The notes under the pieces: generated by a model | Databases searched by the model: none | What the model was told of the DNA's origin: nothing | The model's input: the letters and a program-made list of their open reading frames with translations, nothing else | Source: Mactromeris polynyma | Lineage: Eukaryota; Mollusca; Bivalvia; Venerida; Mactridae | Reading direction: 5' to 3' | NCBI GenBank assembly: GCA_032209605.1 | Contig: JASFXZ010000053.1 | Span: 434,001-498,000, forward strand | Length of the DNA stretch: 64,000 nt | Shown here: positions 1-14,343 of the stretch, one piece after another | How positions within the stretch are numbered: the first letter of the stretch is position 1 | Layout of the letters: every line of letters begins with the position of its first letter | Made by a program: the position numbers and the translations under genes

Positions 1-864
1 ATGTTAGGATTTAAAGTAAAGGATGTAGTGATTAGTTAGTCAACAATTGCTATTTATATAAACTACCTGTGAGTGAAAAGCCTCTAAACTTTGTCAATTT
101 TTGGCTAAATTGAACTAAAATGTTTTCTTCAGATTTATTTGGGAATTTTTACATGAATTCAGATTAGGTAAAATATATACTTTTTGGGGTTGTGAATATG
201 GCTGAACAATGGCTTTAAAAACAGCTGGGGAAAAAACCTGGGAGAGTAAATAGGTCAAATTTATAAATAACATAAAAAACATAATTAGGTTTAAGTTGAT
301 TTGTGCATAAGGATAAAATAAAATAAAATGTTCATTAAGATTGTAGTGTTAACCTTTATAAATGTTACCCAGTAATTACAGAACCAATTTTGAATGTATT
401 ATAGTTTACATGTATCTAGCATTTAACTATCCGGTTACTCTGGTATAATGGGTAGAGGCTTTACTTAAATACATATTAAATATATTAGGAGATTAGAATC
501 ACCAATACAAGAGATTATTAAAATACAGAATTCAACAGTAGATCAAAAGAACTTTCAGATAATACCTAAAACTCTGCATAGTTTGAACTTTCAGTAGGAT
601 TACGGTCAACTTTACTGCAGGTTTGTATTATTATCTGTTTAGGCCAAGCAAAATATAAACATGTACATGATTATGTCCTGCAAAAACAATAAAACAGTCT
701 TGTTGTATGTCACTAAAACACATACAAACAGGTATGTATAATATATCAACTCCAAGTCAGTGGTACATGAAGGTTAAGGCTTCGTTAGAGAACTATAATA
801 GGGGAGACAATTCTGTTAGCAATTAGAGAATAAATGAATGATAATGGAAAAATCAAATAACTAC

Positions 865-900
865 CGCAGTCTTTCTTTCTCTCTGAGACGAGCTCCAGTG
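865..900 (-). CDS. Candidate small exon (e)
   Basis: A 36-nt stretch between a strong acceptor (GCTTTTTTCAG) and a GTAGTT donor. In phase 0 it reads HWSSSQRERKTA; other frames are open too. It could follow candidates (c) or (d). Only the splice sites support it. Confidence 0.2.
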
Positions 901-2959
901 CTGAAAAAAGCAAAGAAACTCAAATGAAAACCTGAAGCTTCCAGAGTTACGGAACTTGAGTATGATCTCAAGTGGTAAAATTTGAGAAAAATGAGATTTC
1001 AACATGAGTTATATTATAACTTGAATATGACCCCACCTTGAGTATGATCTCTGAATTCAAATCTGTGAAAATAAAGCTACCAATCAGGACTATCTAACTT
1101 TAACATAATTATGAATTCGAAGGGTATTCATTTTCAAATTTACTAGTTTAACTAAATTTACTTTAACATTTGATTACAAAGGTAATAATTGACCTCTTTT
1201 TTCAATAGGGTTTAATGCTGTTTTTCAACAAATTTCAGTTTTCTATGGCTCTCTGTTGACTTAACCAGTTTTCCTGGAATTAATTAGCAACCAGTCCTAA
1301 TTTCGCTAAATTATAGGTAATTTGGCTATAAAATGGTTTAATCTGGTAAAAAATTATCAAGATGACCGTTGAGATTCAGCATCTAAAGGAACTCCTGGGA
1401 TCTATAGAATGTGAAATGTGATTCAATCATATTAGAAATGAAAACAAAATTAAAGTGAAAAATAAACTGCAATATGTTTTGTGACGTATAATACTGTATG
1501 TGTAAAACTGCACCAAAATGCTCAAATATTAATCAAGTGTTTTTTTCAAGGTTATTTATTAACATTAAGTATGAACATGAAAGTTATTTTAATACAATGA
1601 CCAAAGCTACAACCCTAAATCCTTCATTTTCTCGGGATATGGCCAGCAATTGCCCCCTAAGAGGGTTATGTTGTGTCATTTTGTAGATAAAGGGGCCCTT
1701 TTTATCAGGGATTGAGACAATTATAGACAGATGTCCCCCAAGATGAGTCTGTCAGGGGCCAACGAGAGATGATAGAAGTTAGTACAAGACAGAGAATTGT
1801 TTTACCACAAATTTAACTCCTAGCAAGGGACAAATATGTAAGGTTGATTTCTATAAATCTAATTATACATTGGGTCAGGGCCCCATGGTATCAAACAATC
1901 AAGTAACAAGCCCGGCCCACTGGGTATTTAAACAGTCAAGTCCCTTAAAGTTAAACCTCCTTTAGTCAAATTATATAACATCATAATTATCAAAATGATT
2001 TCAGAAATAGCACAAAAAACATATGTCTATAAATATGAACAATCTCAAGGTTGATAAAACTGGCAAGCAACATGCACGTCTATGTTCATAATTAAATATA
2101 GACTGAAAAATATTTGACCTTCTTTTATATGCAATGTACATAAGGTGTTCATTATGCTTAATTAAAAATACAACTTTGTGTGACAACAAGCCAGCAATTT
2201 GAGAGGTTAGCATTAAAGTGACTACTATTATAAAGATAGCTATCAGTTATGTAATGGCGGCATTGAGTATGTACTACAAGGATGTAGACACATTTGAACA
2301 CATGCCCCTTATTCTCATTGTTTTGTGAAGTGAGGGTAATAAAATAAAGATCGTAGATGATAACTGTTTGTCGGTCAAAGATTATCAATCATAACTAAAG
2401 CCAAAAAAAGAGTAGCATATGTCTACATGCATTATATAATTATACAGGTAATAGATAATATGCCGGAATGGTATAAATATGGGTATTTCCATCTTGTCCT
2501 GCAGTATAACAAACAACAAAATACTGTTAAAATCTTGATCAAATTGCAATGGAAACAAAGACAAGATGGATCTAAAATTAAATTTTGTTTGAACCGCTGG
2601 TAAAAACCCACTTTTAGCGAAATTCCAGATTTCATCTATTCGAGAAATAGGCAACATGCCAATCATTACTATATATGTATTGATCATACAATACACATGT
2701 GTGATATACAATTTCACAACATAACTATACGATGAAACAGTCTTTAACAACAATTTTACTAGCATGACATACATACACAATTACATATATTTGGTTGTTA
2801 CAAACACAGAAAGGAAAATGATAATTGTTCTGTTTTAGATAATTATTTCTAATCATGAAAATTCTCATATTTAATTTCTAGTCAAAGACTGGAATGATAT
2901 TGAGAACTGTTTTGTTTTAGCTAATGCATGTTTTTTAAAGTTCAATAAAGAAGTTGAAG

Positions 2960-3412
2960 TAAAACTAGATGTGTCCATTATAGGACACAGATGCCCCAAC
3001 TATGGGCTTTTAAGTAGAATGCAAAAACTTTGTTTGTAAAAAGGGCCATAACTCCTGCAAGAATTGGAAGACTGTCACTGAAATCAAACTGGACCAGTAT
3101 TTTATTAATCTACGCGTATGTGCCAAATATGAATTGAACACATACATCCTATAGGAAACTGGACATCAAACATGAGTTGCAATTTATTATCCTATGCTCA
3201 TATGCCCAGCAATATGAATTGAATCCCTCCATCCTTTCAAGAATTATTGATCTGAATCCAAGGGCCATAACTCTTCAAAAATAGGTGAATTGTAACCAAT
3301 ATCGCACTTGACCTGTATTGTATTATCCTATATCTATATATTATATATGTATATCAAGAGTTATTGATCGCGAAAAAAAAGACGTAAGGATGGACAGACG
3401 GACGGACAGAGT
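2960..3412. repeat. Dispersed repeat ending in GGACAGACGG
   Basis: Begins near AACTAGATGTGTCCATTATA, has AAAAGGGCCATAACTCCTGC and later AGGGCCATAACTCTTCAAAA, and ends with AGTTATTGATCGCG and GGATGGACAGACGGACGGAC. A familiar bivalve interspersed repeat. The stretch before it (1-2960) shows no gene apart from candidate exon (e). Confidence 0.55.
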
Positions 3413-3815
3413 TAACACTTGATGTCCCTTCTTCGAATGGTTACGTATGCCACAATTTCAAATGCATAGCGATGCTATTATTTGCGTACAAAAATACTTA
3501 ATACCTTTTTTCCTATGTTTATAAACTACCAGACCATGGTTTATATGTAAGGTAAATACACCTGTGATTAAATCAATATAACAATACACACTATTAATAT
3601 TTATTATTTAACCATATCTTAACAGAACAAGGGAGATAAATCAGCATTGCTTCATTCCTGATACCACGTTTTGATCAGAGTCAAGAACGGGAAATATTAC
3701 GTTACTTAAAATACATTGAAGTAATATACCTGCACTAGGACAACGAAGATAAAATATTAAATGTTTTAGAAATCATTATATTATGTTAAGGGTTATAAGC
3801 ATATATATACTGACC

Positions 3816-4154
3816 ACGCTATTAAAAAACGCAACTAAAAATTGTCTGCGTCAGCACGGTGAATTATAAAGAAATAATTATATTTTAATTCTCAAACAAA
3901 ATTTCCTAAACTTAATCAATTTTTAAATATTAGTGCAAGTGCTATACCAGTAGTTAAATTTCAGGCTCAAGTGATGCACAGTAAAACCTCAAAGACCACC
4001 TTGAAATTAAGAACGCAATTTTCAAATCCATTTTCACTATTTTGCTCTTTATTCAACCTCAATATCAAGACCACCTCATCAATCAGACCAGTTTTCAAGT
4101 GTCCAAATGGTGGTTGCATTATCGATGTTTTACTGTAGTTGCTTTTTTAATGGC
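3816..4154. mobile_element. MITE interrupted by a second MITE
   Basis: Left end GCTATTAAAAAACGCAAC, right end GTTGCTTTTTTAATGGC: the same family as 60342-60590. Its interior holds the complete element 3979-4135. Confidence 0.6.
3979..4135. mobile_element. TA-flanked MITE, CAGTAAAACCTC family (nested)
   Basis: CAGTAAAACCTC to ATGTTTTACTG with TA after the right end; the interior has AAGACCACCTTGAAATTAAG. Ends and TA target resemble Tc1/mariner-pogo derived MITEs. Related copies end at 54092 and lie at 56072-56251. Confidence 0.6.
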
Positions 4155-4397
4155 ATATATAAGTAGAGTTTAAATGACAAAAACTTTCGTAACTCAATCG
4201 GGTCAAAGGTCAAATATGATTGTTTGGCACCAAAATCTCAATATAACCCTATTTCAAGTCTGTAACCGCCTGCTAAGTTACAATAAATGACAAAAGGATG
4301 GGAACTTAAGTGAACCAGTAGTTCTTGCAGTGAACACACAATTTCAAACATCAAGTCGAAGTAGGTGATCAGTAAACGACAACATAAAACAATATAC

Positions 4398-4493
4398 CTT
4401 CTTTGTATGTGATGTTTTGAAACTGAAGCTAGACTTTTCCGAAGCTAACGTAGATTTTTCTGATTCCAACATAAGTCCAGTTGTATCATACAT
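4398..4493 (-). CDS. Candidate first coding exon (d)
   Basis: ATG at 4493 opens 32 codons, MYDTTGLMLESEKSTLASEK then SSFSFKTSHTKK, up to a GTATAT donor in phase 0. There is no acceptor close upstream, so it would be an alternative first exon. Ser/Lys-rich, unrecognised. Confidence 0.25.
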
Positions 4494-5230
4494 ATTTCAA
4501 AATGTGATAATATTTCCTCCTATCCAGTCACCGCTAATTAACACCAAGACAGAATGAATCAATAGCTGTTGTATTAATAGACGAATTATTCCAAAGTTGT
4601 TTCATGATAAAACTGACCACACTGAACAGATTTTTTACTGAATAATTTCAATAACTTTCTAGTAACAGTTAACAGCTAAGCTATATTTTTGGACACTTAA
4701 ATTAGCTAGAATTATTCATCCAAGTTTCTGTCATAGTATTATCAGATACTCTAGCAATACTTATAACAATATCATATAAATTAATTGATCACTAATTATT
4801 AGAAACAATCACATTTAATTGAATGGGTGAGTATAACTGAAACAGAATTTAAACAGAAATAATTCAAATATAACAGAGGCACTGATACGTATAAGGTCAG
4901 TTTTTATGCTAAGCTAACACTAAATGAAAGTCCTGGCTGGATTGTTTAAAAGTCTTGAAGTTTTGTTACACTTTGTGATACAGATTAAGTTTAAAAACAT
5001 GTACAGATTAAAAGAGAATAGGTGATTAACAAAAATATAACACAATATTAGGTAGGTAACAACCAAGTATGGAAAGTTTGATTTAATCTGCAATGTAATA
5101 AGTATACTTGAAGATTTAGATAATCCACAAATCCGAAACCCATTGCCATGCTGTAAGCAATATGTAAAGCCTAAAATAACAAGTATATTTTCTGTAAGTC
5201 CCGTCTCATCATATGTTACCCCCTACCGAA

Positions 5231-5567
5231 GGGCTCTATAATTTTTTTTCAAAGACACTTGTCCCAGATTAATGGAAATGTAAAATTTGACTTGTCCGAC
5301 ATAGAAAGCTAGTTGTCCGAAAATATCGGTCAATTTAGTAACAAATACACATACACAATGATAGCTCCACAAAATTAATAATCATATGTATGTGTTTGGT
5401 GTTTGGGGGATTCTAAGATTTGACTTACAACTGAACAATTATTGCTGATGTTGGTAAGCTTTAAAAACAGACTTGTCCGGGACTAACTTCAACTCAACTG
5501 TTGCTAGCCTAATTCAGCATTAGACTAGTCGGGACGTCAGGCTAGTGGATTTCTAGAGCCCTGCCCT
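5231..5567. mobile_element. MITE with AGGGCTCTA ends
   Basis: AAGGGCTCTATAA at the left and TTTCTAGAGCCCTGCCC at the right. The interior repeats CTTGTCCGA / CTTGTCCGGGACTAA. A related fragment (TTACATTTCCATTAGTCCGG) is at 12174-12195. Confidence 0.5.
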
Positions 5568-6079
5568 ACTGTAAGAATTGTTATGACAAAAGTTATATAT
5601 CTTTTTATATACCAATTTTTTAAAACAATTTGCCTATATATTGTGTTACGAAGGCAGAAAACCAAAGTTTCAATTACGAATGTCAACAAATAGCAATTTT
5701 GGTATTTGAATACAAAATGTTTCAGTTAACCCTCCGAACAAATTACCAAATATTCAAACATTTCAACTTTCATCCATTAAAAATGGCATCAACGATTTGT
5801 TTCTCATCCCCATTTCTACTTGCACATAGTTTGTGCTTGATTTCAGGTAAAACTTTGTTACAAAGCATTAGGTATTACCCCTAAGAGTTTCATATTTCGG
5901 CCAATAATGATATATTAGGAGTTTGAAAATATGACGATATTTTAGCTAATCAATATGGACAATTTTACTTTATAGGCTATAGATTATTTTTATGAAACTG
6001 GACTTTAAGGATCAAACTCATTCAATGTTGGAAACAATGATTTTTGTTGCAATCAGGCAACAAGTCACATGAACAGCCA

Positions 6080-6583
6080 GGCAAGGCTGTCAAGTGAACT
6101 TCTTTCAAAAAGTAGGAATAAAGTTTACCAAAAAGTAGGAGAAAAGTAGGAACAATAAGGACATTGTACTAAACAAGTAGGAGTTTTACATACCTTTATG
6201 CATAATTTTGCATTTACTCACAGACATATACTGCTAACTAGAATACATCTTGACGAGACTGCATAGACAGGTCTTTTGACTCTGATAGATGTTTCACCTT
6301 GGCATGATCATTAAGTAAGCAGCCACAGGCCCACAGTCTGCACCCTCTAGTCTGTTCAGTCCCATCAAGATGATTCCAGTCTTCTATGCACTCTCAATTG
6401 AAAAGATCCTACAGGTATACTACCATTTTCTAACTATTAATATAAGGTCGCTGTGAAGTACAGAATTTGAACCCAAAAGGTAGGAAATTTAAGGAATTTC
6501 GGACCAAAAATAAGGAAAAAGTACGAAGAAATAAAAAGTAAAAGGAAACTGTAGGAAAAATAAGGACCGCTTCACAGCCTGCC
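6080..6583. mobile_element. MITE with GGCAAGGCTGTCAAGTG ends
   Basis: The left end GGCAAGGCTGTCAAGTG pairs with the right end CGCTTCACAGCCTGCC. The interior is rich in AAGTAGGA and AATAAGGA. About 504 bp, no frame. Confidence 0.5.
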
Positions 6584-6802
6584 ATGATCATGTAGCGAAA
6601 ATTCCCTCCATTACAATGCGAGACAAGAAATGGGCAATGCTCACAAACCAGGTTTTCAACCTAGCCCGCACAGCCTCCTGCCCAACAACATCACCATTCT
6701 TATAACCTGGTTTTCGTTGAATATGCAACAACTATACACCAATTTTGATTTCAATACAGCCATGTACAGCAAATATATTAGTAATAATAGTAAAAATAGT
6801 AA

Positions 6803-7098
6803 TTTTTTAGTAACAGTGACTTTGACCTTGGAAGGAACAAGTCCAATAGCAATCCCAAGCGAGCTCTCCACATGTTCTTAATCTTCAACAAGTTTGATGT
6901 CAATGTGATCAACAAAACTGAAGTAATTCGCCGGAAACAAAATTTCTATTTTTAGTAACAGTGACCAAGACCTTTGTCAGAACGAACCCAAACGCAATCC
7001 CAAGCCAGCTCTCGTCATGTTCTTACTTAACACCAAGTTTGAAGTCAATACGATCAACGAAACTGAAGTCATTTGACGGAAACCAAATTGCTATTTTT
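6803..7098. repeat. Tandem pair of about 147-bp modules
   Basis: Two copies of TTTTTAGTAACAGTGAC, then CAATCCCAAGC(G/C)AGCTCTC and GATCAAC(A/G)AAACTGAAGT, ending at a third CTATTTTTAGTAA. No coding frame. Confidence 0.6.
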
Positions 7099-8087
7099 AG
7101 TAATTGAAAACCTGGTTAAAAACTCCAAGCAGACACCCGGGTAGAACCATTGACCTTCCGTAAGCAAGCGGGATGGCTTCCTCACCGACAAAGTCTATAT
7201 CCTGGGATTGATTCGAACCACAGCGGTGAGGGGTTAGTGATTTGAAGTCAACAACCATCAACACATGGCCATGTATGCCACAGAAGCGTATTCATCTGTC
7301 TATAAAATAATATTTTCATTTGTCAAACAATAATGAATGGTATCTAAATTTATGCTCTCAAATAGGTCATAAGGTGAGCGCCAAACATTGATGCAGAGAC
7401 AATTTAGTAATACACTTAAGACTTAAAGGGATTAGCAGATTAAACAGGAATTAACACACATATATAAACATGTATAGTATATAAATCCCCAACAGCACAA
7501 TGTGTTTATTGTTTTTGCTGTAAGTAGTCATAATAGTTGCCACCACAATTTAAAATGAGCAATGTAATAATTATTTAGAACACTAGGTAGACTAATTAAC
7601 GACAAGTAAACCAACACCCAAATATGGTATACATGTATATTTAAGTTAAAGAAAGTGTCATTATACAGTTGTTGTTCAACAATCGTGTTTTACATACTTT
7701 GCAAACAAAAGTACATCAGAAATTATCCAAGCCTTTAAGCTTCAATCAACAGTGCTTAAAGGCCTGAAGGTTTACTTGAACCTTAAACTCTCCCACCAGA
7801 GTAACAGTACTGCTATAGGATAAGATGTTAACTACTTGAGACATAGAGTATCACTGTGATACTAAGTGGTAGAACAGTTTCAACATTTCAATGTGATCAT
7901 TTGCATGAAATTTCATCAAAATCTGTCCTAAAATTGTGCAAGTAGTTCAAGCCATGATGACCCCTATAATTATAGCCCCTTCAAACTTGACATTTGTGGA
8001 GAGAGCAATGTAGTTTAACAGTCATCTCCATCATGCACTGGATGTTGACTTTTTTACGGATACTATAAAGATGAAATAAATGTTTAC

Positions 8088-8168
8088 CTTCTTTTTGTGT
8101 GCTGCGGGTATACTGGAAGTATGCAGAAGACGACTGCGATGAATTCTCATCACTAATGGTATAAATGA
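8088..8168 (-). CDS. Candidate exon of an unidentified minus-strand gene (c)
   Basis: 81 nt between a TCTTCAAG acceptor and a GTAAAC donor. Two frames are open: phase 0 gives SFIPLVMRIHRSRLLHTSSI, and phase 1 gives VIYTISDENSSQSSSAYFQY. The phase 0 reading would follow the 16.1-kb exon. Weak evidence. Confidence 0.2.
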
Positions 8169-10134
8169 CTTGAAGACTTGTCATTTAAAACTAACTAACT
8201 CCTCAAGTCTTTAGTAATCGTATAAATATTTCTCAGCAGTGAAATTATGACAACAATTTAACACAACATCACCTGTACCTGAAGTCTAAATATTACGCTC
8301 AAATGACTAATATAATACATACAGATTGTCATGCGCAACAAATATTCCGCTGACAGTTCATTGTTCACTTAAATAAGGCTTTGAAATTTCTGAAATACTC
8401 TCTACAGGCCTTAGAAATGTACATCAAGTGGCTTTGCAGAAAAGTGATATACAGTTAATGTACAAAAACAATATTCCAAATGATTATCCAATTACACATA
8501 TCTAATGTCTACCAGTAATATTTCCACTGGGCACTTGAACATCAGTTTCTGTGATAAAACTCTTTCTTAAACCAATCTCACAGTGAAACGGCATACATTA
8601 TCTGCACATTTCATAATATACCAATGACATTTATGTGCAGGTAATATATACATGCACTCATTTCATCTCTGTATGGATATCACTAAGGACACCGTCAACA
8701 TCCTGTGAAAAACACTGTACAGTCACTGTATTGCAATAAGGTCACAGTTATACACTGTGTGAGTGCGTTTGTGTCACACTATACAAAGGTACAACAAACA
8801 AATATATGATAAACTATTTTCATTGTGGAAATATAAAGAAAAAGAAAAGTTTGCATAAGGTCCATTTGATTTTTAGGCAATTAGTGTATGACATTTGCTG
8901 ACAAAGCTTTTAAGATTCTTAAAACTGAACAAACTGTAAACCCCCCCTCTGCCCCTTCACTGGACACTCCAACATACACTCAAACAGCACTCCATCTCCG
9001 AGTCATTGAACTAGATCCATACTCTTAGGAGGCCCCCAAGGCCTGAGGCATCTGACTTCTCATCCTTAGTTAGTTTGAATGTCTCATATCAGCGTATTAG
9101 GCTTTCAAGCACGTAATGATCTATCTTCCAATTGGAATCAGATATTTGTCACCTGATGATTTCTCAGCAATCATATTGGTTACTAGATTATGTGTCTTAG
9201 CAAAAATAATTGGAAGATAAATACCTTTAAAATTTCAAAAAAAAAAGATTTGGGCCAATTTGAATGCAGTTACAGGTTTTTAGAATGGGACCATCAAAAA
9301 TGGATTTAATTTTTAAGATAGAAAAATTGAATTTATAACAGTTTAATGAACAAATATGCAATTGTATAAATGAATGTTTAAGAATAGCTATTCTCCTGTA
9401 TAAAGCAACCAGGCAAACAATGTGTTAACTCACATAATGTATCATGTGATAATGCAGTGTTACAGGAAATAGAAACTTCCCATGTTTATAAATTTTGAGA
9501 GTGCAGCTTAATTATTACGTCATTAATAATGATAATAATACTGATTTTATCAACACTTTTATTAAACATTTTAAGCACTGCGATTGGTTAATTATCACTC
9601 ACAGACATGGCAGTTCATGATGCCATAGGCGATGTTCGTAAATTGATCAGACCCGACCATTGGCTAATAATTATACTTGTTTTGTTTATGTTTCTTGTGG
9701 TAGTGGCAATACAAAGTTTTCTAGGACTAATTGCAATCTGACCGTTGGTAGTTCAAAATAGCATTTAGACTTTTCTGAATTTTTCGGAAATGGAATTTTT
9801 AGAGCCGATAATTAACTGAAGATAATGGAGTACCCCTAATGTTAGAAGTTATTGCAATGATAATTAATATTCGCTTAGAATGCATGGTTTTATTTTAAAA
9901 AAGAATTGGTATTTGGAATCTTATCACACATATTGGTGCTAGTCAGAGTAATGACCCTGTTCTCAGATATCCATGGTTACATCATACACATCAGTGTTCG
10001 AGTATATAAAAATTGAGATTGATCTCAAAATTCAAATCTCAATCCTTAAATTTTCTCAAGATAATTTAGGAATAATTATGAGTTGATCAAACAATATTCT
10101 GTATGCAACAAAATTAAAATATACCAAAATGTGC

Positions 10135-10400
10135 TGTCTCTGTTAATTTGTCATTCTGACAGGGATTTCCCTGACACAGAAATATTGAGTCCCTGAATTC
10201 CTTTTCTTTCTAGGGACTCCCATTTTCCACTTACTGTGCATCCCGAGACCCCTAAAATAAACCTTTGTCAAGTATAAACTGCATATCTGGGACCCTGCAA
10301 ATTTACTAAGGACCCCCAATTTGTCAAACACAAGGGTCCATTAGGACCCCTAGCTGAAAAATCCTACAGAAAAGCCTAAATGAAAATGAGATTTGAGCAC
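10135..10400. repeat. Possible dispersed repeat rich in GGGACCCCC-type motifs
   Basis: Contains AGGGACTCCCATTTTCCACT, GAGACCCCTAAAATAA, GGACCCCCAATTTGTC and TTAGGACCCCTAGC. It looks like internal repetition of an old element. Confidence 0.3.
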
Positions 10401-13400
10401 AGAGATTGACCTCAAGTGTATAACCTCTGTCCCAGGTTACCAGCAATCAAAGGATTCAATTAACATACCTGTTCCTTATATAGATCTGATGAAGAATCTA
10501 TAGCTTGAAGTAAAACTGCATTGCCCATTTAATCAGCATCTTCATCTTCCACGTACATGTAGTAACAATGTTATATAATCTTAACAAATTAATTTTGCTT
10601 CATTCAAAATTCATGAAAACTAACACATATCACTTTTCTGTATAGAAGTACCTGGAATCACATCAGTTTTCTACCATCCCATCCTTCATCTTGGTAGAAC
10701 ATTAAAATGCTGTGTTCTGCTATTTAGATACAGTGGGTCTAATGATATGAGAATCTTCAAGGTCAAATCTCATGTTTGTGCCTTAATAAAATGGTTAATG
10801 CCCTCAAGTTAATTAGGATAACATCATTAAGTTTATCATTCAGTATTCTGTATTTGACATAATAAATCTGAAGAATATACAGCGTACATTTTGTATATGT
10901 ATCAATACAACAGACTGAATATGACAATATGATGGAGATTTCAGCATAATTATAGTGTTCTCATGTCGATAGCATCAGAACGTTGTACAGAAGAGAAGTT
11001 TTTCACCAGTTATAGAATATTTATCTCCGTGATTCTCTTCTGCCAAGCAATCAATCCTCCCATCTGATGTATTCTTCTTTCTCAATATTGTCTCATCAAT
11101 TCATTATATTTTGTATAAAGCGTTTCCAAGGTGACACTGTTTCAGGAGGTTCAGTAAGAACCTATTTACTGTTTAACAACAAAAATTATATATCTTAATA
11201 GATTCAGATGAAAACAATTAAACATTAAGCAATTAGCAATTCCACTTCAAATCAAATATTCCTTAACTTCAGTTATATATTATAATTATAACCAGTTAAC
11301 AGAATTTATATCATAAAATCCTTATATTGATGAATATACAATTAAATCCACACAGAAATTTCTTAATACATGTAGTAACGAATGCATGTCATTTTTCATT
11401 CTCTCTTGTTCGACAGGATATTTTACCAATCAAAATACAATGGACTTGTTTCTAAGGCCTTCACTAAACAAACAGCTGCATGCGACCAAGTTTTTTATCA
11501 TAAATATCTCCATTTCTAATACATGGTGCGACTAGCTATATACAGATAATAAATTGTTTCGCAGGACTTTTATTAGCGAATTCAATAGGCCATCAACTTC
11601 CCTAAGCAGTATTGATTCGTATTATTAATATTCGTCGGGCGCATTTTCATTAAAAATACAACATTAACAATGTAGATCATTTTCCCCCTTTATTCCCATA
11701 CCAGAATCAATTAATCTTCATATGTTTTCTTCTTTAATGGGGGTATATCTGCTATTTATAAAATTGATTAATTGTTGAATTTCTGCCTTGATATTAAACC
11801 GACAAGGGGACCCGAAGTCAGCAATATATTAAGCTCACCTACATAATGTTAATGACATTAGATGTCTGCCGACTTAAACTTGAATGCTACTACCAGTTTG
11901 AATGTTACATTGCCTTAAAAGGTCATACAAAACACCTTTCTTGTAAAACAGAAAAAACGAGAAGTTTACGTGAAAAATAAAACAGAACTGTAAGTATAAT
12001 AACACATTTCCCTCTAACGATAGTGTGTCGGAGGTACGTGAGTACTAAATATTTGACCAAGCAATTGCTAGTGATATTTAGACCACACTCGCAGCAATTC
12101 GTTCAATCAGTGGCCTCTATTTCAACCATCTTTATTTTACTTTCAATGGTCCATGTCTGGCCAAGTGAAATTTTACATTTCCATTAGTCCGGGACAAAAT
12201 CTATGGCCTGTCCCTGTTATGACATTGCATTACCATGACGTACATCACTAGGTTTGCCGGGATCGACAGTGAGAACTATCACCTGGGTGATTACATCTTC
12301 TGTTGAAGACAGTTAGGCCATGCCAAATTTGAATTTTGTTAACCTAAATTCATGAAACCAAGCTACCTATTAAAAAAAACACAAACTCATAACGAAAAAA
12401 CAAATATCCTCAGATAATGCATAATTTTAGATACTTTAATGAAAGAAACATCATAAAAACAAAACAAAATGGTTTGTTTCAAAACTAGATCTATACACAT
12501 GATTCAGTTTGATTGCGGTATTGATAAAATGTTAAAGAATAATCACATCGTTGTCGGATCTCAACTAAAATTGCCACTGTCAAATCATGAACATCGAAAA
12601 TATTAGAATTTTTAGTTTAGAAAAATGTTGTTTTTTTGGCACGAAGAGCGCAAAACCTAGGCGCACGCGGACGCTTTACAAATTCCAATTTGGCATGGCC
12701 TTACAATGTAGAACGTCCCTTAATTCTTAGGTATATAGGGGACTTTAGTATCAGAAATGAATTCAAGGTATAATAAAACATTATAATCCAGAGAAAACTT
12801 ACCATTTCTGTAGACAAATATACCATAATTATTCACAAATTCATGCACAGCATATTATTTCCCTAGATGGATAGTAGGACTGGTGAATAAATAATTAACT
12901 TCTTTATTATACATTTACCACCAAGTTGTAGTCCACACCCACATGAACTGTATGCTTAAGAAAGTGGGCAACTCAAGGAAGCATCAACATTAAGTCTTAT
13001 TAGGCCAAGCATAGATATTTTAGCAATTATTTGGCGAAGTGAGTGACCCAAAATACAAGGGACGTACCCGGGGAATTTTTTAGCATACAAACAACCTTCT
13101 AGGTGGCAGGGACATTTTTCCTTGAACACATGTGATAGGTACGGCGAAGTTTTAGACATAGTTTTTTTACAGCACACCAGCTTCCAAGATGGTCAAAGTA
13201 ATACAAAAGCATGTAAAAGACCTACCTAAAAGTGTAAATATATGAAATCATGAACTGCAAGCATGTAAATGGCATTTAAATTTAGTAAACAATACTTGAT
13301 ATATAATGACGTATTGTCAATATTTCTCATTCAATATATTGATATCGTCGATACGCATTTTGCCCAATCAATGACAGATCCAGAAATATTCACTCTATAA

Positions 13401-13900
13401 CATACTGACATAGTCTTACATTCGGAATTCAGTGTATTTAAGTTTCTACACCAATACATATTTTTTAAATGATCTAAACCAATACATATTTTTTAAAAGA
13501 CCTAACATAAAATATTAAATATCATAAAGAGATATATGCAAGTCTTAAGTGAGTTTTTTAAGTGGTGGACAATTATAGGTCGCTTAAGTGGCTCTTAACT
13601 TAAGCTGTAAATAGTGAAATATGTACTTATGTGATTGTGGGGGCTTTGAGAGTGTTTCAAAATTACTTAAAGTGGTATTTAATATTTGTTCATGATTAAT
13701 GTATGTAAAAACCTTTTTTTACATTTTTGCTAAGGAATGATATTATTGGCAAAAAAATATTGGTTATTTCACTGAACTTTACATACTTTGCAATAAATAA
13801 GACATTTTATTCAAGATTTCTTCTAAGAAACTTCGCTGTCACTGAAGATTTCGGATATGAGAACATGTATGAAATTGTTTTTGTCGCATTCTTAATAAAC
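10401..13900. other. No supported gene
   Basis: AT-rich sequence with short frames only. I see no splice-consistent exon. A possible plus-strand 38-nt exon near 11951-11988 (acceptor TAAAACAG, donor GTAAGT) was not convincing. Confidence 0.5.
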
Positions 13901-14109
13901 CCAAAAAAATAGAAAATCCGCTCCGATCTGTCAAACTCCGCACTTTCGTTTTGATAACTAAAATCAACTTCTTTCGGTTTAGAAACACGTTAATATCAAA
14001 GCAACACGCCTTTTTGTAATATGAAATGCAATTAAGGTGTTTTGAAACTACCATGATATTATAGTCATCAGAGAAGAGAGGGAAACAAGAAATATCTTGA
14101 AAAAGATGG

Positions 14110-14343
14110 TCGGCGCAATTTGAAGGTTGAGATTTGTTGTGCAACATCAAAAATGCCGAAATGTTACGATTGCTGGTCACTCCAGATACAAAATCGAATT
14201 TCGGTAAATTCACCGAATTTCATATGGACTTCGGTAATTTACGTATCCTGTATCGACAAGTTAACCAATCCGCGTCCAGTTTACAAACGCTGTTGGGTTG
14301 AAGAGAAACTGCCTAGCAAACCATGTTAGTACGGCTGCGCCGG
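14110..14343 (+). mobile_element. TCGGCGCA-ended MITE, copy 1
   Basis: Begins TCGGCGCAATTTGAAGGTT and ends GGCTGCGCCGG. Shares GTTACGATTGCTGGTCACTC and the AACCAATCCGCGTCCA stretch with five other copies. A leader AACAAGAAATATCTTGAAAA precedes several copies and may be part of the element. Confidence 0.7.

Noticed and set aside
11951..11988. Plus-strand 38-nt exon reading KKREVYVKNKTE
   Set aside because: Acceptor and donor look fair, but no partner exon was found and the short length makes chance likely.
13839..14329. Frames of 124 and 69 codons near 14 kb
   Set aside because: They overlap the TCGGCGCA-ended MITE and carry no splice or homology signal.
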